Source: a virus. Taken from it: a stretch of DNA of 27,648 nt. Under the pieces are notes generated by a model. The model worked only from the letters and a program-made list of their open reading frames with translations. It was not told the DNA's origin and searched no databases. The position numbers and the translations under genes are program-made. Positions within the stretch are counted from its first letter, which is position 1; every line of letters begins with the position of its first letter. This document shows positions 1 to 7,194 of this stretch, piece by piece. Location: positions 1-27,648 of the IMG/VR virus record IMGVR_UViG_3300035689_000068. The stretch is one strand, 5' to 3'.

Positions 1-273
1 AAAAATGTTCTCGTCATTCGCTTTCACTAGAAGGGCAGAAAAAAGAGTATTATCTTTGATGCTGTTTTCATCTCTGAAGGATACGTCAAAATACTTACCA
101 TTTCGCTCTACATAATAATCCCCCCAGTGGTAGCCTCTATGTTTGTTCTGGGCATGATTGGAAATGATGAGAGACTTCTGTGCGTGAAACAGTAAAGAGA
201 GTTGTTGGGCGATGATGTATGGGTCACGAAACCGTTTTGGCGCAGTCTGACGATGGTGTAATTGTGCGGTCAT
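1..273 (-). CDS. Hypothetical protein, 3' part cut by window edge
   Basis: The reading frame is open from an ATG at 273 to the window edge, so 91 residues are visible and the C-terminus is missing. The start is supported by a strong AAGGAG ribosome binding site (287-282 on the minus strand) 8 nt before the ATG. The visible part is mixed and polar, with an aromatic stretch around residues 48-55 (GYHWGDYY) and no signal peptide or membrane segment. I do not recognise the family. It continues the leftward cluster of small genes, separated from the gene at 366-974 by a 92-nt spacer that holds a hairpin. Confidence 0.75.
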   Translation of the reverse strand, partial: MTAQLHHRQTAPKRFRDPYIIAQQLSLLFHAQKSLIISNHAQNKHRGYHWGDYYVERNGKYFDVSFRDENSIKDNTLFSALLVKANDENIF

Positions 274-303
274 TTTATAAGCTCCTTAATGCAGTTGGTT
301 TGG

Positions 304-326
304 GGTAACGCTTTCGCTAGATTACC
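304..326 (-). other. Small hairpin between two leftward genes
   Basis: GGTAA (304-308) pairs with TTACC (322-326). On the minus strand the inner part reads GC-GAAA-GC, that is, a possible GNRA-type tetraloop. There is no following U tract, so it looks more like an RNA processing or stability element than a classical terminator. Confidence 0.35.
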
Positions 327-365
327 TTTGGCTAGGCAGTACAAGACTACCCAGCGAGAGAGAAT

Positions 366-974
366 CTATTTGTGAATGTAGTTAGACGATACTTCTAGCT
401 CCTGTGTAATGCGTTGATATTCTTGTAGATGATACTGAGCAGCTTTTTGTTTTTTAGTGCGCTCTACTTGCTCTTGTTGTTTTCGTTGTGTTTCGTACTG
501 TGTTGCATCAAATTCAAAACCGAATAACGATGCAACTCGTTGTGTCTCTTTAATCAAATCGTGAATACTTCCATAGCTTATTGCCTTTTCCACTGCCTTG
601 CCAAGCACTTTTAGGCGTTGTTGAAAGATATTTTTTGGATTTACTCTTTCAGGAGTAGTCCAAATGGGATACGACACCATACGTTCAACAAACTGAAATT
701 CTTGGGTGATTGCATAGCTATGCCCGTTATAGGTGACATACACGACACCTTCCTTTTCTGCCAACTCTTTGAGGTCGTTAGCGGCTCTACGATTGCACAC
801 TTTGTCAGAGCCGCAATCGATGAACAGCACTTCTCCTTGCCATGCTGCTATCATTTCACCAGAAGCGTAGAGATAGCCTTCAGAATCGATTTGCAAGCCA
901 CTGGAAGAGAGGTCGCTAGCGCGTGACAGAAAAGAATTGAGGAGTTGTTCACGCGAGAGATTTTTAGTTTTCAT
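366..974 (-). CDS. Hypothetical early protein with charged C-terminal helix
   Basis: A 202-residue protein that I do not recognise. The frame could extend upstream, but I chose the ATG at 974 because it has a GAGGAAG site (990-984) 9 nt ahead; the upstream extension lies inside the neighbouring gene. The N-terminal two thirds is mixed alpha/beta. The last 60 residues are rich in Q, K, R and E (QRKQQEQVERTKKQK) and are predicted to form a long helix or coiled coil. There is no signal peptide or membrane segment. It overlaps the end of the upstream gene (964-1419) by 11 nt, so the two are probably translationally coupled in the leftward operon. Confidence 0.75.
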   Translation of the reverse strand: MKTKNLSREQLLNSFLSRASDLSSSGLQIDSEGYLYASGEMIAAWQGEVLFIDCGSDKVCNRRAANDLKELAEKEGVVYVTYNGHSYAITQEFQFVERMVSYPIWTTPERVNPKNIFQQRLKVLGKAVEKAISYGSIHDLIKETQRVASLFGFEFDATQYETQRKQQEQVERTKKQKAAQYHLQEYQRITQELEVSSNYIHK

Positions 975-1419
975 TAGCGATAACTTCCTCAGATAAAAGA
1001 TAATGAGTAGAATCGATAATTGTCTCATCTGTACCGAACTCTAGTATCGGTTTATAGTCTTTTACAGTTCTAATACTGATTTGGATAGATTCAAAATCAG
1101 GATAAGTGTAATCCATTGCAACAAGCCGAGCATCGTATTTTTCGAGAAGTAGGCGCAAATCTCGGCGAATGTCAGGCTTAGGCTCAACTTCGTTCTTGAC
1201 GAACACAAACACAGTATCGCCATTAGGGAGCCCACCTTCTTCAAGGCGAAATTTTCCATCTTGAAGCCAATTGTATTCAGCACAGAGTCGAGTTGCAATA
1301 TCTAATGCAGGATTGTTGTCATCAAGAGTTTCTTTGCTGCGAATGATTGCGGGAACACCTTCAGCTTTAGCGCGAAGTTTTCCAGTGACAGAAGACCGAG
1401 AAACTTGGATTGCTTTCAT
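964..1419 (-). CDS. Hypothetical early protein
   Basis: A 151-residue protein of unknown family. The start ATG at 1419 overlaps the stop of the upstream gene (1416-1643) as ATGA, which indicates translational coupling, and it also has its own AGGGAG site 9 nt upstream. The sequence begins with a basic segment (MKAIQVSRSSVTGKLRAKAEG), followed by an acidic, mixed alpha/beta body with PDIRRDLRLLLEKYDARLVAMD near the middle. It is soluble by composition. No catalytic motif stands out. Its position in a dense cluster of small leftward genes suggests early expression. Confidence 0.75.
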   Translation of the reverse strand: MKAIQVSRSSVTGKLRAKAEGVPAIIRSKETLDDNNPALDIATRLCAEYNWLQDGKFRLEEGGLPNGDTVFVFVKNEVEPKPDIRRDLRLLLEKYDARLVAMDYTYPDFESIQISIRTVKDYKPILEFGTDETIIDSTHYLLSEEVIANEN

Positions 1420-1643
1420 CGCCTAATTCTCCCTATAGGTTCAAAATAAAAAGTTGGCTGACCATTAAAAGTAAGTTCAATGCGTTCTGGTGTGTTTAGT
1501 GAGACAGCAAAGCCGTCAGGTACATCACTGTCGAATAGTTGGGTTAGAAGCTTGTCAGGATTGGAATATCTGACAATATCTGTGGTGCTGTGTCCTTTAC
1601 AAGTATGGTGACGTTTCACCCGAGTTTGTTTTTTGGCAGACAT
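1416..1643 (-). CDS. Small hypothetical protein, basic N-terminus
   Basis: A 75-residue protein. The start at 1643 has a strong AGGAGA site (1657-1652) 8 nt upstream. The N-terminus is very basic and has a single Cys-His neighbourhood (KKQTRVKRHHTCKGH), which could contact nucleic acid, but one cysteine is not enough to call a zinc finger. The C-terminal half (SLNTPERIELTFNGQPTFYFEP) looks like two or three beta strands. No family is recognised. The stop overlaps the next start as ATGA. Confidence 0.7.
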   Translation of the reverse strand: MSAKKQTRVKRHHTCKGHSTTDIVRYSNPDKLLTQLFDSDVPDGFAVSLNTPERIELTFNGQPTFYFEPIGRIRR

Positions 1644-1797
1644 TTAAGTATTCTCCTAGAGAGTGCAAGATTTGACGATTAGAGACTTGTTGAAGGTGCG
1701 AAGCTATGCGAGTGAGGTTCGCTTGGTTGCGTGTCTTGGTAGCTTCTTTTTCTGCCACTCCGATGTGGTAGCTATGGGTGAGTTTAGCGAGATTCAT
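1597..1797 (-). CDS. Possible small protein overlapping its neighbour
   Basis: A 66-residue frame that begins with an ATG at 1797 preceded by GAGGT 9 nt upstream. It starts 14 nt inside the end of the 1784-2326 gene and runs 47 nt into the 1416-1643 gene. Without it there would be a 140-nt gap in an otherwise packed operon, and the ribosome binding site is credible, so I keep it. The 47-nt overlap at its 3' end and the lack of any recognisable domain argue against it. The product would be small, polar and slightly basic. Confidence 0.4.
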   Translation of the reverse strand: MNLAKLTHSYHIGVAEKEATKTRNQANLTRIASHLQQVSNRQILHSLGEYLNVCQKTNSGETSPYL

Positions 1798-2326
1798 TTT
1801 TCAATACCTCACGCACGATTGCGATACGTTCTACAATGTGTTTTGCGACATTCCAGTGTTCTACATTGAAAGTAGAGCGGAATTTATTCTTTGACGGCGT
1901 GAAGACATTTAAGAACCAAGGAGAAAACAGATTAAGGCTGCTTCGTGATAAGTCTGAGAGGTCAGGAAATATTACTTTCCCAAACTCCCATACTTCCAAA
2001 TCTTTACCGTCATAGTTCAGAGAGAAGACTGTGCCATCATTAGCAGCTTTCCAAGTCTTTACAATCAAGTGCTTACCGTCAAGTTTGGCTTTGCTGGTCT
2101 TGACCTTGATTTTAGGGTTTTCGAGAACACCAGTTTTCAGCCAGTCGATAGCATTCTTAAAACCGATACAGTAAGCAGGTTGCGCGATATCACCTACGAA
2201 TTGCAGAAAAAGAGGGGTTTTGTGGTCAGTGTCGTAGTGAGTTAGCTGAACTTTGCGATTTTCAAATTGTACATAATCATCAAAACCGAGCTTGGCAAAT
2301 TTAACTGAAGTGTCATAAGTAGTCAT
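1784..2326 (-). CDS. Hypothetical early protein
   Basis: A 180-residue protein with an ATG at 2326 and a GGAGA site 6 nt upstream. It is rich in beta-prone and aromatic residues (for example LFLQFVGDIAQPAYCIGF and LEVWEFGKVIFPD) and ends in a helical, basic tail. It has no signal peptide, membrane helix or recognised catalytic motif. An aromatic-rich, single-domain beta protein of this size would fit a single-strand DNA-binding or inhibitor-like early protein, but the sequence gives no proof and I assign no function. Confidence 0.75.
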   Translation of the reverse strand: MTTYDTSVKFAKLGFDDYVQFENRKVQLTHYDTDHKTPLFLQFVGDIAQPAYCIGFKNAIDWLKTGVLENPKIKVKTSKAKLDGKHLIVKTWKAANDGTVFSLNYDGKDLEVWEFGKVIFPDLSDLSRSSLNLFSPWFLNVFTPSKNKFRSTFNVEHWNVAKHIVERIAIVREVLKNESR

Positions 2327-2356
2327 AATTTTTCTCCAAAACAGTTGGGCAGAAAA

Positions 2357-2384
2357 GGGAGGGGAATTAAGGGTAGCCCCTCTC
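2357..2384 (-). terminator. Candidate intrinsic terminator or attenuator of leftward operon
   Basis: GAGGGG (2359-2364) pairs with CCCCTC (2377-2382); the stem extends by one G-U and one G-C pair to 8 bp around a 12-nt loop. Read leftward, the stem is followed by CCTTTTC. It lies just after the stop of the 2395-2616 gene and before the 1784-2326 gene, so it could partially terminate the leftward transcript between two gene groups. The T tract is short. Confidence 0.45.
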
Positions 2385-2394
2385 TTTAGGGATG

Positions 2395-2616
2395 TTAGTA
2401 GGTCAATCGAATACGCTTTATACCATCCTCTTTTTCGAGAGTGAAAGGAATAGATGCTGTGCTTAGTTCAATAAGCTTTAAGCGTAAATTTTCCCAGTCT
2501 GCATTGTTGTTGACAAGAGAATAGCTGATTTGAGTAGGTGCGTCAAATTTAGGCAGTGGTATCATCTCAGTGCTGTTACGGTTAGATGTACGTCTTGAAA
2601 ATTCTGTGTCTGTCAT
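2395..2616 (-). CDS. Small hypothetical protein
   Basis: A 73-residue protein if started at the ATG at 2616 (MTDTEFSRRTSNRNSTEMIP). A GTG at 2652 would add 12 residues; neither start has a clear ribosome binding site, and I prefer the ATG. The C-terminal half (WENLRLKLIELSTASIPFTLEKEDGIKRIRL) reads as a helix followed by two strands. The family is unknown. The stop is followed by the terminator-like hairpin at 2357-2384, so it may be the last gene of a transcription subunit. Confidence 0.6.
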   Translation of the reverse strand: MTDTEFSRRTSNRNSTEMIPLPKFDAPTQISYSLVNNNADWENLRLKLIELSTASIPFTLEKEDGIKRIRLTY

Positions 2617-2677
2617 GTTTTTAATTGATTGATTGAAATAAAAGCTTCGCACGAAACGATAGAAAAAGTCAAGCGAT

Positions 2678-2860
2678 TTAGTGAAGTTCTTTTTTCACTT
2701 TCATGATGCCAAGCATACTTTCATACGCTTCTAGTTTGGCATCTTTAGCGGCGGTAATTTCGCGAGTATCGTAAATGCGTTGCTCATAACCTAGATGGAA
2801 ACAAGCAAAACCAGATATGACACAGCCTACAAGGAAGCCAAAAATAGTTCCTTCAATCAT
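2678..2860 (-). CDS. Small single-helix membrane protein
   Basis: A 60-residue protein from the ATG at 2860, which has a GGAAAG site 6 nt upstream. It starts with a hydrophobic segment, residues 5-23 (TIFGFLVGCVISGFACFHL), followed by a charged helical tail (about residues 27-60), so it is probably an inner-membrane protein with one transmembrane helix. A GTG at 2986 would add 42 residues with a second hydrophobic stretch and make a two-helix protein, but that start has no ribosome binding site. The size and layout are compatible with a holin- or spanin-like protein or a membrane-associated early protein. No lysis genes are next to it, so I do not assign a function. Confidence 0.55.
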   Translation of the reverse strand: MIEGTIFGFLVGCVISGFACFHLGYEQRIYDTREITAAKDAKLEAYESMLGIMKVKKELH

Positions 2861-3031
2861 GACTATCTTTCCAAAAATAGATGGATACAAGAGGGGTAAA
2901 AATCTCAAGACTTGATTTACTCTTTCTATGAAAGTCCCAAACCCAACTGAAAGCAAGTAACCGAAAATCAAGTTGCCAGTTAACACCGTTAAAGACTACG
3001 GCATTTTTGTAAAATTGTATATCAGGCATTG

Positions 3032-3346
3032 TTAATCGACCTCATAGAAATTGTACTGCTCACCTTTCAACAAAGCATCTACAGCACTAAGTACAGCGTA
3101 TTGTGTATCAGCGTAGTATTTGCCATCTGGACTCTCTAGCACCAAACCACCAAACAAAGCTACATTGACAGTTTGCCAACCATTGCACAGATAGCTCTCT
3201 AGTAGTTCGCAAAGGGCTGTATCGTGTGGTAGCGAGTTAAGATACTCGATTTCATTCTCATCGAGTGTAGAGGGGATGTTAGAACCATCTAGGATAAGAT
3301 ATGCTTTCTTATCACTTAACCGCAATTCAAGACCTGTGTTATTCAT
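3032..3346 (-). CDS. Hypothetical early protein, acidic
   Basis: A 104-residue acidic protein. The ATG at 3346 overlaps the upstream stop as ATGA and also has a GAGGT site 9 nt upstream. The body reads as short strands and helices (TALCELLESYLCNGWQTVNV, then a Gly-rich turn and YYADTQYAVLSAVDALLKG). Small acidic early phage proteins are often inhibitors of host systems, but nothing here identifies a target. No signal peptide or membrane helix is present. Confidence 0.7.
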   Translation of the reverse strand: MNNTGLELRLSDKKAYLILDGSNIPSTLDENEIEYLNSLPHDTALCELLESYLCNGWQTVNVALFGGLVLESPDGKYYADTQYAVLSAVDALLKGEQYNFYEVD

Positions 3347-3660
3347 CGGATAGTTACCTCTCTATAGGTTGTAATCACTTCACAAACATCTAGCACGCAA
3401 TCAAAATCATATTCTTGTTTCAAGAACCAAATCAGATTGGTATCGCTTGTAGCATAGAAGACAAAAGGATTTTCATGGTCATCTGATGACTCGAAGTACA
3501 CGAGATACTTTTTGCGCTTGCCTAGAAGCTGATACAAGCGTTTGATTCCTTTTTCTGAATAAGTCTTGACGTTAAAGAATACGGTCAAGAGGTTATCATC
3601 AGTTGCAAGGCGTTCTAAGTCTGCATCATTCCAAAGACGAGTTGTTATAGACATTACCAT
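3343..3660 (-). CDS. Hypothetical early protein
   Basis: A 105-residue protein starting at the ATG at 3660 or at a second ATG two codons later (3654); upstream GGAT repeats give only a weak ribosome binding site. The composition is mixed: a helical N-terminus (RLWNDADLERLATDDNLLTVFF), a basic middle (KGIKRLYQLLGKRKKYLVYF) and an acidic end. No domain is recognised. It is coupled to the downstream gene through an ATGA overlap. Confidence 0.7.
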   Translation of the reverse strand: MVMSITTRLWNDADLERLATDDNLLTVFFNVKTYSEKGIKRLYQLLGKRKKYLVYFESSDDHENPFVFYATSDTNLIWFLKQEYDFDCVLDVCEVITTYREVTIR

Positions 3661-3692
3661 TCATCCATCCATAGTTATATTAGGGCTAGCAA

Positions 3693-3714
3693 GCCTTGCA
3701 AGACACTACAAGGC
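3693..3714 (-). other. Intergenic hairpin
   Basis: GCCTTG (3693-3698) pairs with CAAGGC (3709-3714) around a 10-nt loop, between the stop at 3732 and the start at 3660. No U tract follows leftward, so it is more likely an RNA processing or pausing hairpin than a strong terminator. Confidence 0.35.
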
Positions 3715-3731
3715 ATAGTCAGAAAAGAAAG

Positions 3732-4685
3732 TTACGCGATACCGATTACCTTAGCAAAGCGCTCAAGTTCTTTCGCTTGAATATCGTGACAGCCAATTCT
3801 AATTCCCCAGTCGAATACACCTTGCAGTGTGAAATTGCCAACTTGTGTATCTTCGGGCATAGCTTGATTTTTGAAGGCAGTATAGAGTGACTTGCAGACT
3901 TTCAAGGGGACTACAGCCCCACGACTTGTTTGGACGCGATTCTCTTCGCTAGGATGTACTCTTAGAACGATAGGGTTTGTATGTGCGTTAGGGTATGTGT
4001 GTGAGATACCAGCAAGCCAGTCAAGACGTTCTTGTTTTGAGCGCTCAAAGGCAAGCCTCTCTTTTTCTGCTTTCTTAGCGTTAGCGGCATCTAGCACCGC
4101 CTGTAGTTCATCAGTAATCTCGAAAGAGAGCAAAGGGCAGTCAACATCAGACAACTCGAAATATTCTTTGATGAGATTGGCTTTAGTAGCGTATTGAAAA
4201 GCCATGTTCTTTCTGTCATCGCTTGTGCGACTGAACTTCTTGAGACAAGCAGACTCTAGCAACTTTAGATAGATATCGTGATACTGTTGCCATATGGATT
4301 CTGGCTTGATGTATTGAGGTCTATCATCGAGGCTAGAACGCCCCACGCCTCTGCCACTACCAATGCAAAGTACATCTTGACTAACCCATTTTGGGATAGA
4401 GTCATATTCAAAAATAGGTTGTGTGACTGCACTGCGAATATCGCTTTGATGACCGCTTGTAGTGTGCGAATAGCTGTAATTATTCAGGATAACCACAAGA
4501 CCTTTAGCACTTTCTCGAAAAGCAGCAATGGGAGTTGAGTAGGAATACAGAACATCACCAATATCACTAGGCAGCTTAGAAGCCCTGAAAGACACATTAG
4601 AGCTTCTACCTTCATCTTGAACACGGTTAGCCCAGATGTGGATACACTCAGAAGCATTAGAGAATACACGTTTGATACGAGCCAT
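3732..4685 (-). CDS. Conserved-looking phage protein of unknown function
   Basis: A 317-residue protein, the largest in the leftward cluster. The start at 4685 has an AGGAA site 9 nt upstream. The N-terminal ~100 residues (motifs HIWANRVQDEGR, LYSYSTPIA, VVILNNYSYSHTTSGHQ) recall a widespread phage protein type with the pattern 'H-x-W-A ... Y-S-Y ... I-A ... Y-S-x-T-T-x-x-H'; this comparison is from memory and needs a profile search. A helical, charged middle (AANAKKAEKERLAFERSKQER, near residues 200-220) precedes a mixed C-terminal domain (residues 230-317). No catalytic motif can be named. Confidence 0.75.
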   Translation of the reverse strand: MARIKRVFSNASECIHIWANRVQDEGRSSNVSFRASKLPSDIGDVLYSYSTPIAAFRESAKGLVVILNNYSYSHTTSGHQSDIRSAVTQPIFEYDSIPKWVSQDVLCIGSGRGVGRSSLDDRPQYIKPESIWQQYHDIYLKLLESACLKKFSRTSDDRKNMAFQYATKANLIKEYFELSDVDCPLLSFEITDELQAVLDAANAKKAEKERLAFERSKQERLDWLAGISHTYPNAHTNPIVLRVHPSEENRVQTSRGAVVPLKVCKSLYTAFKNQAMPEDTQVGNFTLQGVFDWGIRIGCHDIQAKELERFAKVIGIA

Positions 4686-4801
4686 GAGATTTTATTCCTG
4701 TTTTTACAGTAAGTGATTGAGTGAAAAGAGCGCTATAAGCGATAGCTACATTGCTCTTGACTGTCCATAAGTTGTTAGCTTACAGACAGTTAGGAAAAAT
4801 G

Positions 4802-4993
4802 TCAACTTACGCTAGTTAGCGATTTTTGTCTATATTTTCTAGACTTTAGCGGAATACCTTCGTTTTCGCGATAGTCTCGCATGAGTTCGCGTTTCTCTTT
4901 TAGGGAAGTAGCGCAGGTTAGCACTTCCCAACCTTGACCGTAGTTACCAAGGATATCCCATAAGTCTCTAGTCTTGCGAACGTAGTTAGCCAT
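4802..4993 (-). CDS. Small basic hypothetical protein
   Basis: A 63-residue protein that overlaps the end of the upstream gene (4986-5519) by 8 nt. An AGGT lies 9 nt before the ATG. The sequence pattern 'YVRKTRDLW ... GWEVLTCATSLKEKRELMRDYREN' resembles small phage proteins of the 'G-W-E ... D-Y-R-E-N' kind that I have seen in other phage genomes (memory only). It is basic at the C-terminus. Its function is unknown. Confidence 0.65.
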   Translation of the reverse strand: MANYVRKTRDLWDILGNYGQGWEVLTCATSLKEKRELMRDYRENEGIPLKSRKYRQKSLTSVS

Positions 4994-5519
4994 AGATATA
5001 AAACCTGCTTCTAGGGTCGTTTACCTTGTCACTAGCGAAGTTTTTGAGACGTTGCTCAATGTCAAGATTTTCGTTAAAATCAATCTCAGTATGCTTAGCT
5101 TCACGTCTCAACATTTTCCAGCATTCATCGAATAAATCACGGCTACCCTCAAAACTTTTCCAGTAATCTTCCTTAGTCATACGAATAGACTTCCATCGCT
5201 CTTTCAGCGCTTTGCGGATACCTCTAGAGATTGCCTCATCAAACTCAAACCACGGCTCAAATTTAACCCTTGGATTATCTTCTGTAGTGTTGATGTCATT
5301 AGCCAAAAATTCAAAAGGGGAAAACTGTCTATCTTGACTTTCGCACTCATAAGCATAGTTAGTATGGAACTCTAGCCAATTTTGAGAAGTAATTCTAACT
5401 TTCCTATGTTCATCTAAAAATTGACCGTCACCATAGCCACCGATATCTACAAGGTCAATCGATTTTGCAATGCTGTAGCCACGTTGTAGCCCTTCGGCTA
5501 TAATCTCACGTTTGTTCAT
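4986..5519 (-). CDS. Hypothetical early protein
   Basis: A 177-residue protein with an ATG at 5519 and an AAGGAA site 4 nt upstream. The first 60 residues contain a Gly-rich turn (DIGGYGDGQFLDEHRKVRIT). The remainder is strongly helical and charged, with many Trp and Phe (WKSIRMTKEDYWKSFEG). No signal peptide, membrane helix or known motif was found. It is coupled to the downstream 63-residue gene by an 8-nt overlap. Confidence 0.7.
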   Translation of the reverse strand: MNKREIIAEGLQRGYSIAKSIDLVDIGGYGDGQFLDEHRKVRITSQNWLEFHTNYAYECESQDRQFSPFEFLANDINTTEDNPRVKFEPWFEFDEAISRGIRKALKERWKSIRMTKEDYWKSFEGSRDLFDECWKMLRREAKHTEIDFNENLDIEQRLKNFASDKVNDPRSRFYIYG

Positions 5520-5620
5520 TGGTTCCTTACCCTATAGGCAAGTTTAGAGGTTAGTAGAGATATACACTAGTTAGGTGAATACTCTTAGCAACACTGTCAC
5601 TATGCTGCTAGGAATAATCA

Positions 5621-5998
5621 CTACAAGATATTGTCTACACCATAGTACTGTATTAGGCTGTAGAGTTGATGCACTAGTGGCTGTAGTTTCCAATCATTAT
5701 CAGTAGAATCAATGAATGAGAAAAACGCTTTTTTGTCAAACCAACTTGCATCAACTTTGGCACAAATTTCTGCACCGTCTACATAGGTTTGTTTCCATGT
5801 CCTAGAGCCGTCTGCATCATTGCTGCGATATAATACCGTACAGTCACCAATATCGCCCCAACCAGAGTTATACGATATAGCTAGGTTATATTCTTCAAGC
5901 GATTCTTCAAGACTTGCATCAATACCGAAAAAGCCTTTCTCTTGCAGAAGTTCGTAATCTTTTTCTTCTGCTCTTTTTATCAAGTTGTATTGAACCAT
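5621..5998 (-). CDS. Hypothetical early protein, acidic
   Basis: A 125-residue acidic protein, aromatic-rich (YNSGWGDIGD, KQTYVDGAEICAKVDASWFDKKAFFSF). The GAGG upstream of the ATG at 5998 is 12 nt away and therefore weak. It stands between two spacers of 101 and 346 nt, so it may belong to a separate transcript. No function is recognised. Confidence 0.65.
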   Translation of the reverse strand: MVQYNLIKRAEEKDYELLQEKGFFGIDASLEESLEEYNLAISYNSGWGDIGDCTVLYRSNDADGSRTWKQTYVDGAEICAKVDASWFDKKAFFSFIDSTDNDWKLQPLVHQLYSLIQYYGVDNIL

Positions 5999-6050
5999 TT
6001 TATTTCATTGCCTCATAGATAGTTTGAGATTTTTTTGGGGAAAATCGAAA

Positions 6051-6147
6051 TTATGGGATAGGGTTACAAAGGGTACGGGTACTTTTTTTCTAGAGAATAT
6101 TTTATTTCTAGATGGGGTACAATAACCCCTCACCCCTTATCCCATAA
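6051..6147. repeat. Large imperfect inverted repeat
   Basis: The outer arms TTATGGGATA (6051-6060) and TATCCCATAA (6138-6147) are perfect complements. Inside them GGGTTA (6061-6066) matches TAACCC (6123-6128), GTAC (6079-6082) matches GTAC (6117-6120), and TCTAGA (6089-6094) matches TCTAGA (6107-6112) around a 12-nt AT-only loop with one G. The whole 97 bp can fold as a long, bulged stem in RNA or as a cruciform in DNA. Confidence 0.55.
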
Positions 6148-6304
6148 TGTTACAAGCTTTTAAAATACACTTGCAACCTAATACACCAAACACAAACATC
6201 AACATACTTTGGTGATTCTGCAACATCAAAGTTATGGCAGAACCAAAAACCTCGATATTGACTTGGCACGATGTCAAGATACATGATGTAACCTCACGAT
6301 AACA

Positions 6305-6341
6305 ACTAGCGTTAGTGCTAGTCTTAGCTGTGCTGTCAGCT
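6305..6341 (-). terminator. Tandem hairpins after the 6345-6587 gene
   Basis: ACTAGC (6305-6310) pairs with GCTAGT (6317-6322), and AGCTG (6326-6330) pairs with CAGCT (6337-6341). Both lie immediately downstream of the leftward stop at 6345. There is no U tract, so factor-independent termination is uncertain; they could stabilise the 3' end or attenuate transcription. Confidence 0.35.
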
Positions 6342-6344
6342 TAT

Positions 6345-6587
6345 TTATACAATTTCAATCAATGTAATACGTTCTTGTTTATCTTTTAGTGTTTGAAGTT
6401 TACGTTCTAAATCCCGAATATCTCTAGAGATAATGTTAAGAGCCTTATCTTTATGCTCTTCTAAAATAGGCTCATCAGGATGTAAGATGTAGTTTGAATA
6501 TAGCTTATCGTAGTAAGCATCAGTATTTTCACCCATTGCAGAATGAAGCCTTCTTCGGTCTAATGATTCTTTAGTTAATACACTCAT
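6345..6587 (-). CDS. Small helical hypothetical protein, first gene of leftward cluster
   Basis: An 80-residue protein with a very strong AAGGAGA site 7 nt before the ATG at 6587. The C-terminal part (residues about 42-76, EEHKDKALNIISRDIRDLERKL and onward) has the spacing of a coiled coil, with a beta-like ITLIEIV end. No domain is recognised. It is the first gene after the non-coding control region, so it would be the first product of a leftward early transcript that carries the boxA-like leader elements. Confidence 0.75.
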   Translation of the reverse strand: MSVLTKESLDRRRLHSAMGENTDAYYDKLYSNYILHPDEPILEEHKDKALNIISRDIRDLERKLQTLKDKQERITLIEIV

Positions 6588-6631
6588 AATCTTATCTCCT
6601 TAGTTATTTCAAGTGATAAGCTTTACAGCAC

Positions 6632-6650
6632 AGTTAGGACTAGACTAACT
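6632..6650. other. Inverted repeat in leftward leader
   Basis: AGTTAG (6632-6637) and CTAACT (6645-6650) are perfect complements around GACTAGA. The element lies 45 nt upstream of the first leftward start codon, so it would be in the 5' untranslated RNA. Confidence 0.3.
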
Positions 6651-6750
6651 TAACTTGTTTTATTTGCTTTGCTGACTTTAAGTTATAGCAGTATTACAGC
6701 TAACAGACTTTACTAAAGCATTGCATTTACAATTAAGTAGTTTTGTCTTA

Positions 6751-6772
6751 AACGGTTTACTAACCAACCGTT
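6751..6772. other. Inverted repeat in leftward leader
   Basis: AACGGTT (6751-6757) and AACCGTT (6766-6772) form a perfect 7-bp stem around an 8-nt loop. It may fold in the leader RNA of the leftward transcript or serve as an operator. Confidence 0.35.
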
Positions 6773-7050
6773 AGGTTATATCTAGCAGTGCTAGGCTTAA
6801 CTATTCTTACGATTCTACCCATTAAGCGAGATAGACAACGTTTGTCATCGTAATGACTCAATCACGAGATACTAAGCATAAGCTGAATTACGAGTATTTT
6901 CCGAATAACTCAGTCTTATCTTTTCACTCTCACATAACTAACCGTACTTTTCCACTCGCAACCTTATCACAGGATATTTTTTACACAGGTACTAAGCTTT
7001 GACACTCAAGACTGATTACTTGATGTGATTTGACGTTAGTCTATATTCAG

Positions 7051-7094
7051 TTTTCAAGGTACATTGCATAGCCTTGTAGCGCTGGAGAACCCAG
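7051..7094 (-). promoter_or_regulatory. BoxA-like element with upstream hairpin (nut-like site 2)
   Basis: Read leftward, a small hairpin CTGG-GTTCT-CCAG (7094-7082) with a 5-nt loop is followed after 21 nt by ACCTTGAAAA (7060-7051), which continues as CTGAATATAG. From memory, the boxA antitermination element in cyanobacterial 16S-23S spacers contains GAACCTTGAAAA, often followed by CTGCATAG, with a boxB hairpin upstream. The match and order are good, but function is inferred. Confidence 0.45.
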
Positions 7095-7150
7095 ATACTT
7101 GCTAAACTTTTTTAACTTCCTTATAGCTTTGCATACTTCTTTTTGGTTGT

Positions 7151-7175
7151 CAACACTTTTTTAAAATTGGTGTTG
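7151..7175. other. Interrupted palindrome CAACAC...GTGTTG
   Basis: CAACAC (7151-7156) and GTGTTG (7170-7175) are perfect complements separated by 13 AT-rich bases. It lies between the two boxA-like elements and could be an operator or an RNA hairpin. Confidence 0.3.
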
Positions 7176-7194
7176 AGCCAGAAGAAATATGAAA

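Larger units (their letters stand above)
5999..6344. other. Non-coding spacer with several hairpins
   Basis: A 346-nt stretch between two leftward genes. It holds a large imperfect inverted repeat (6051-6147), a TTGAC...GTCAA hairpin (6258-6277) and two adjacent hairpins right after the stop of the 6345-6587 gene (6305-6322 and 6326-6341). A leftward 29-codon ATG frame from 6226 exists, but it has no ribosome binding site and I do not call it. Confidence 0.5.

Noticed and set aside
618-926. Rightward frame of 102 codons opposite the 366-974 gene
   Set aside because: It lies wholly antisense to a better-supported gene with a ribosome binding site, and its product is Cys- and Ser-rich without a domain.
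3892-4197. Rightward frame of 101 codons opposite the 3732-4685 gene
   Set aside because: Antisense shadow; low-complexity Ser/Ala/Cys composition and no start signal.
6138-6226. 29-codon leftward frame in the 5999-6344 spacer
   Set aside because: No ribosome binding site, and the frame runs into the large inverted repeat, which explains the sequence better.
6961-6975. DnaA box near TTATCACA
   Set aside because: One base of the TTATCCACA consensus is missing and there is no cluster of further copies.
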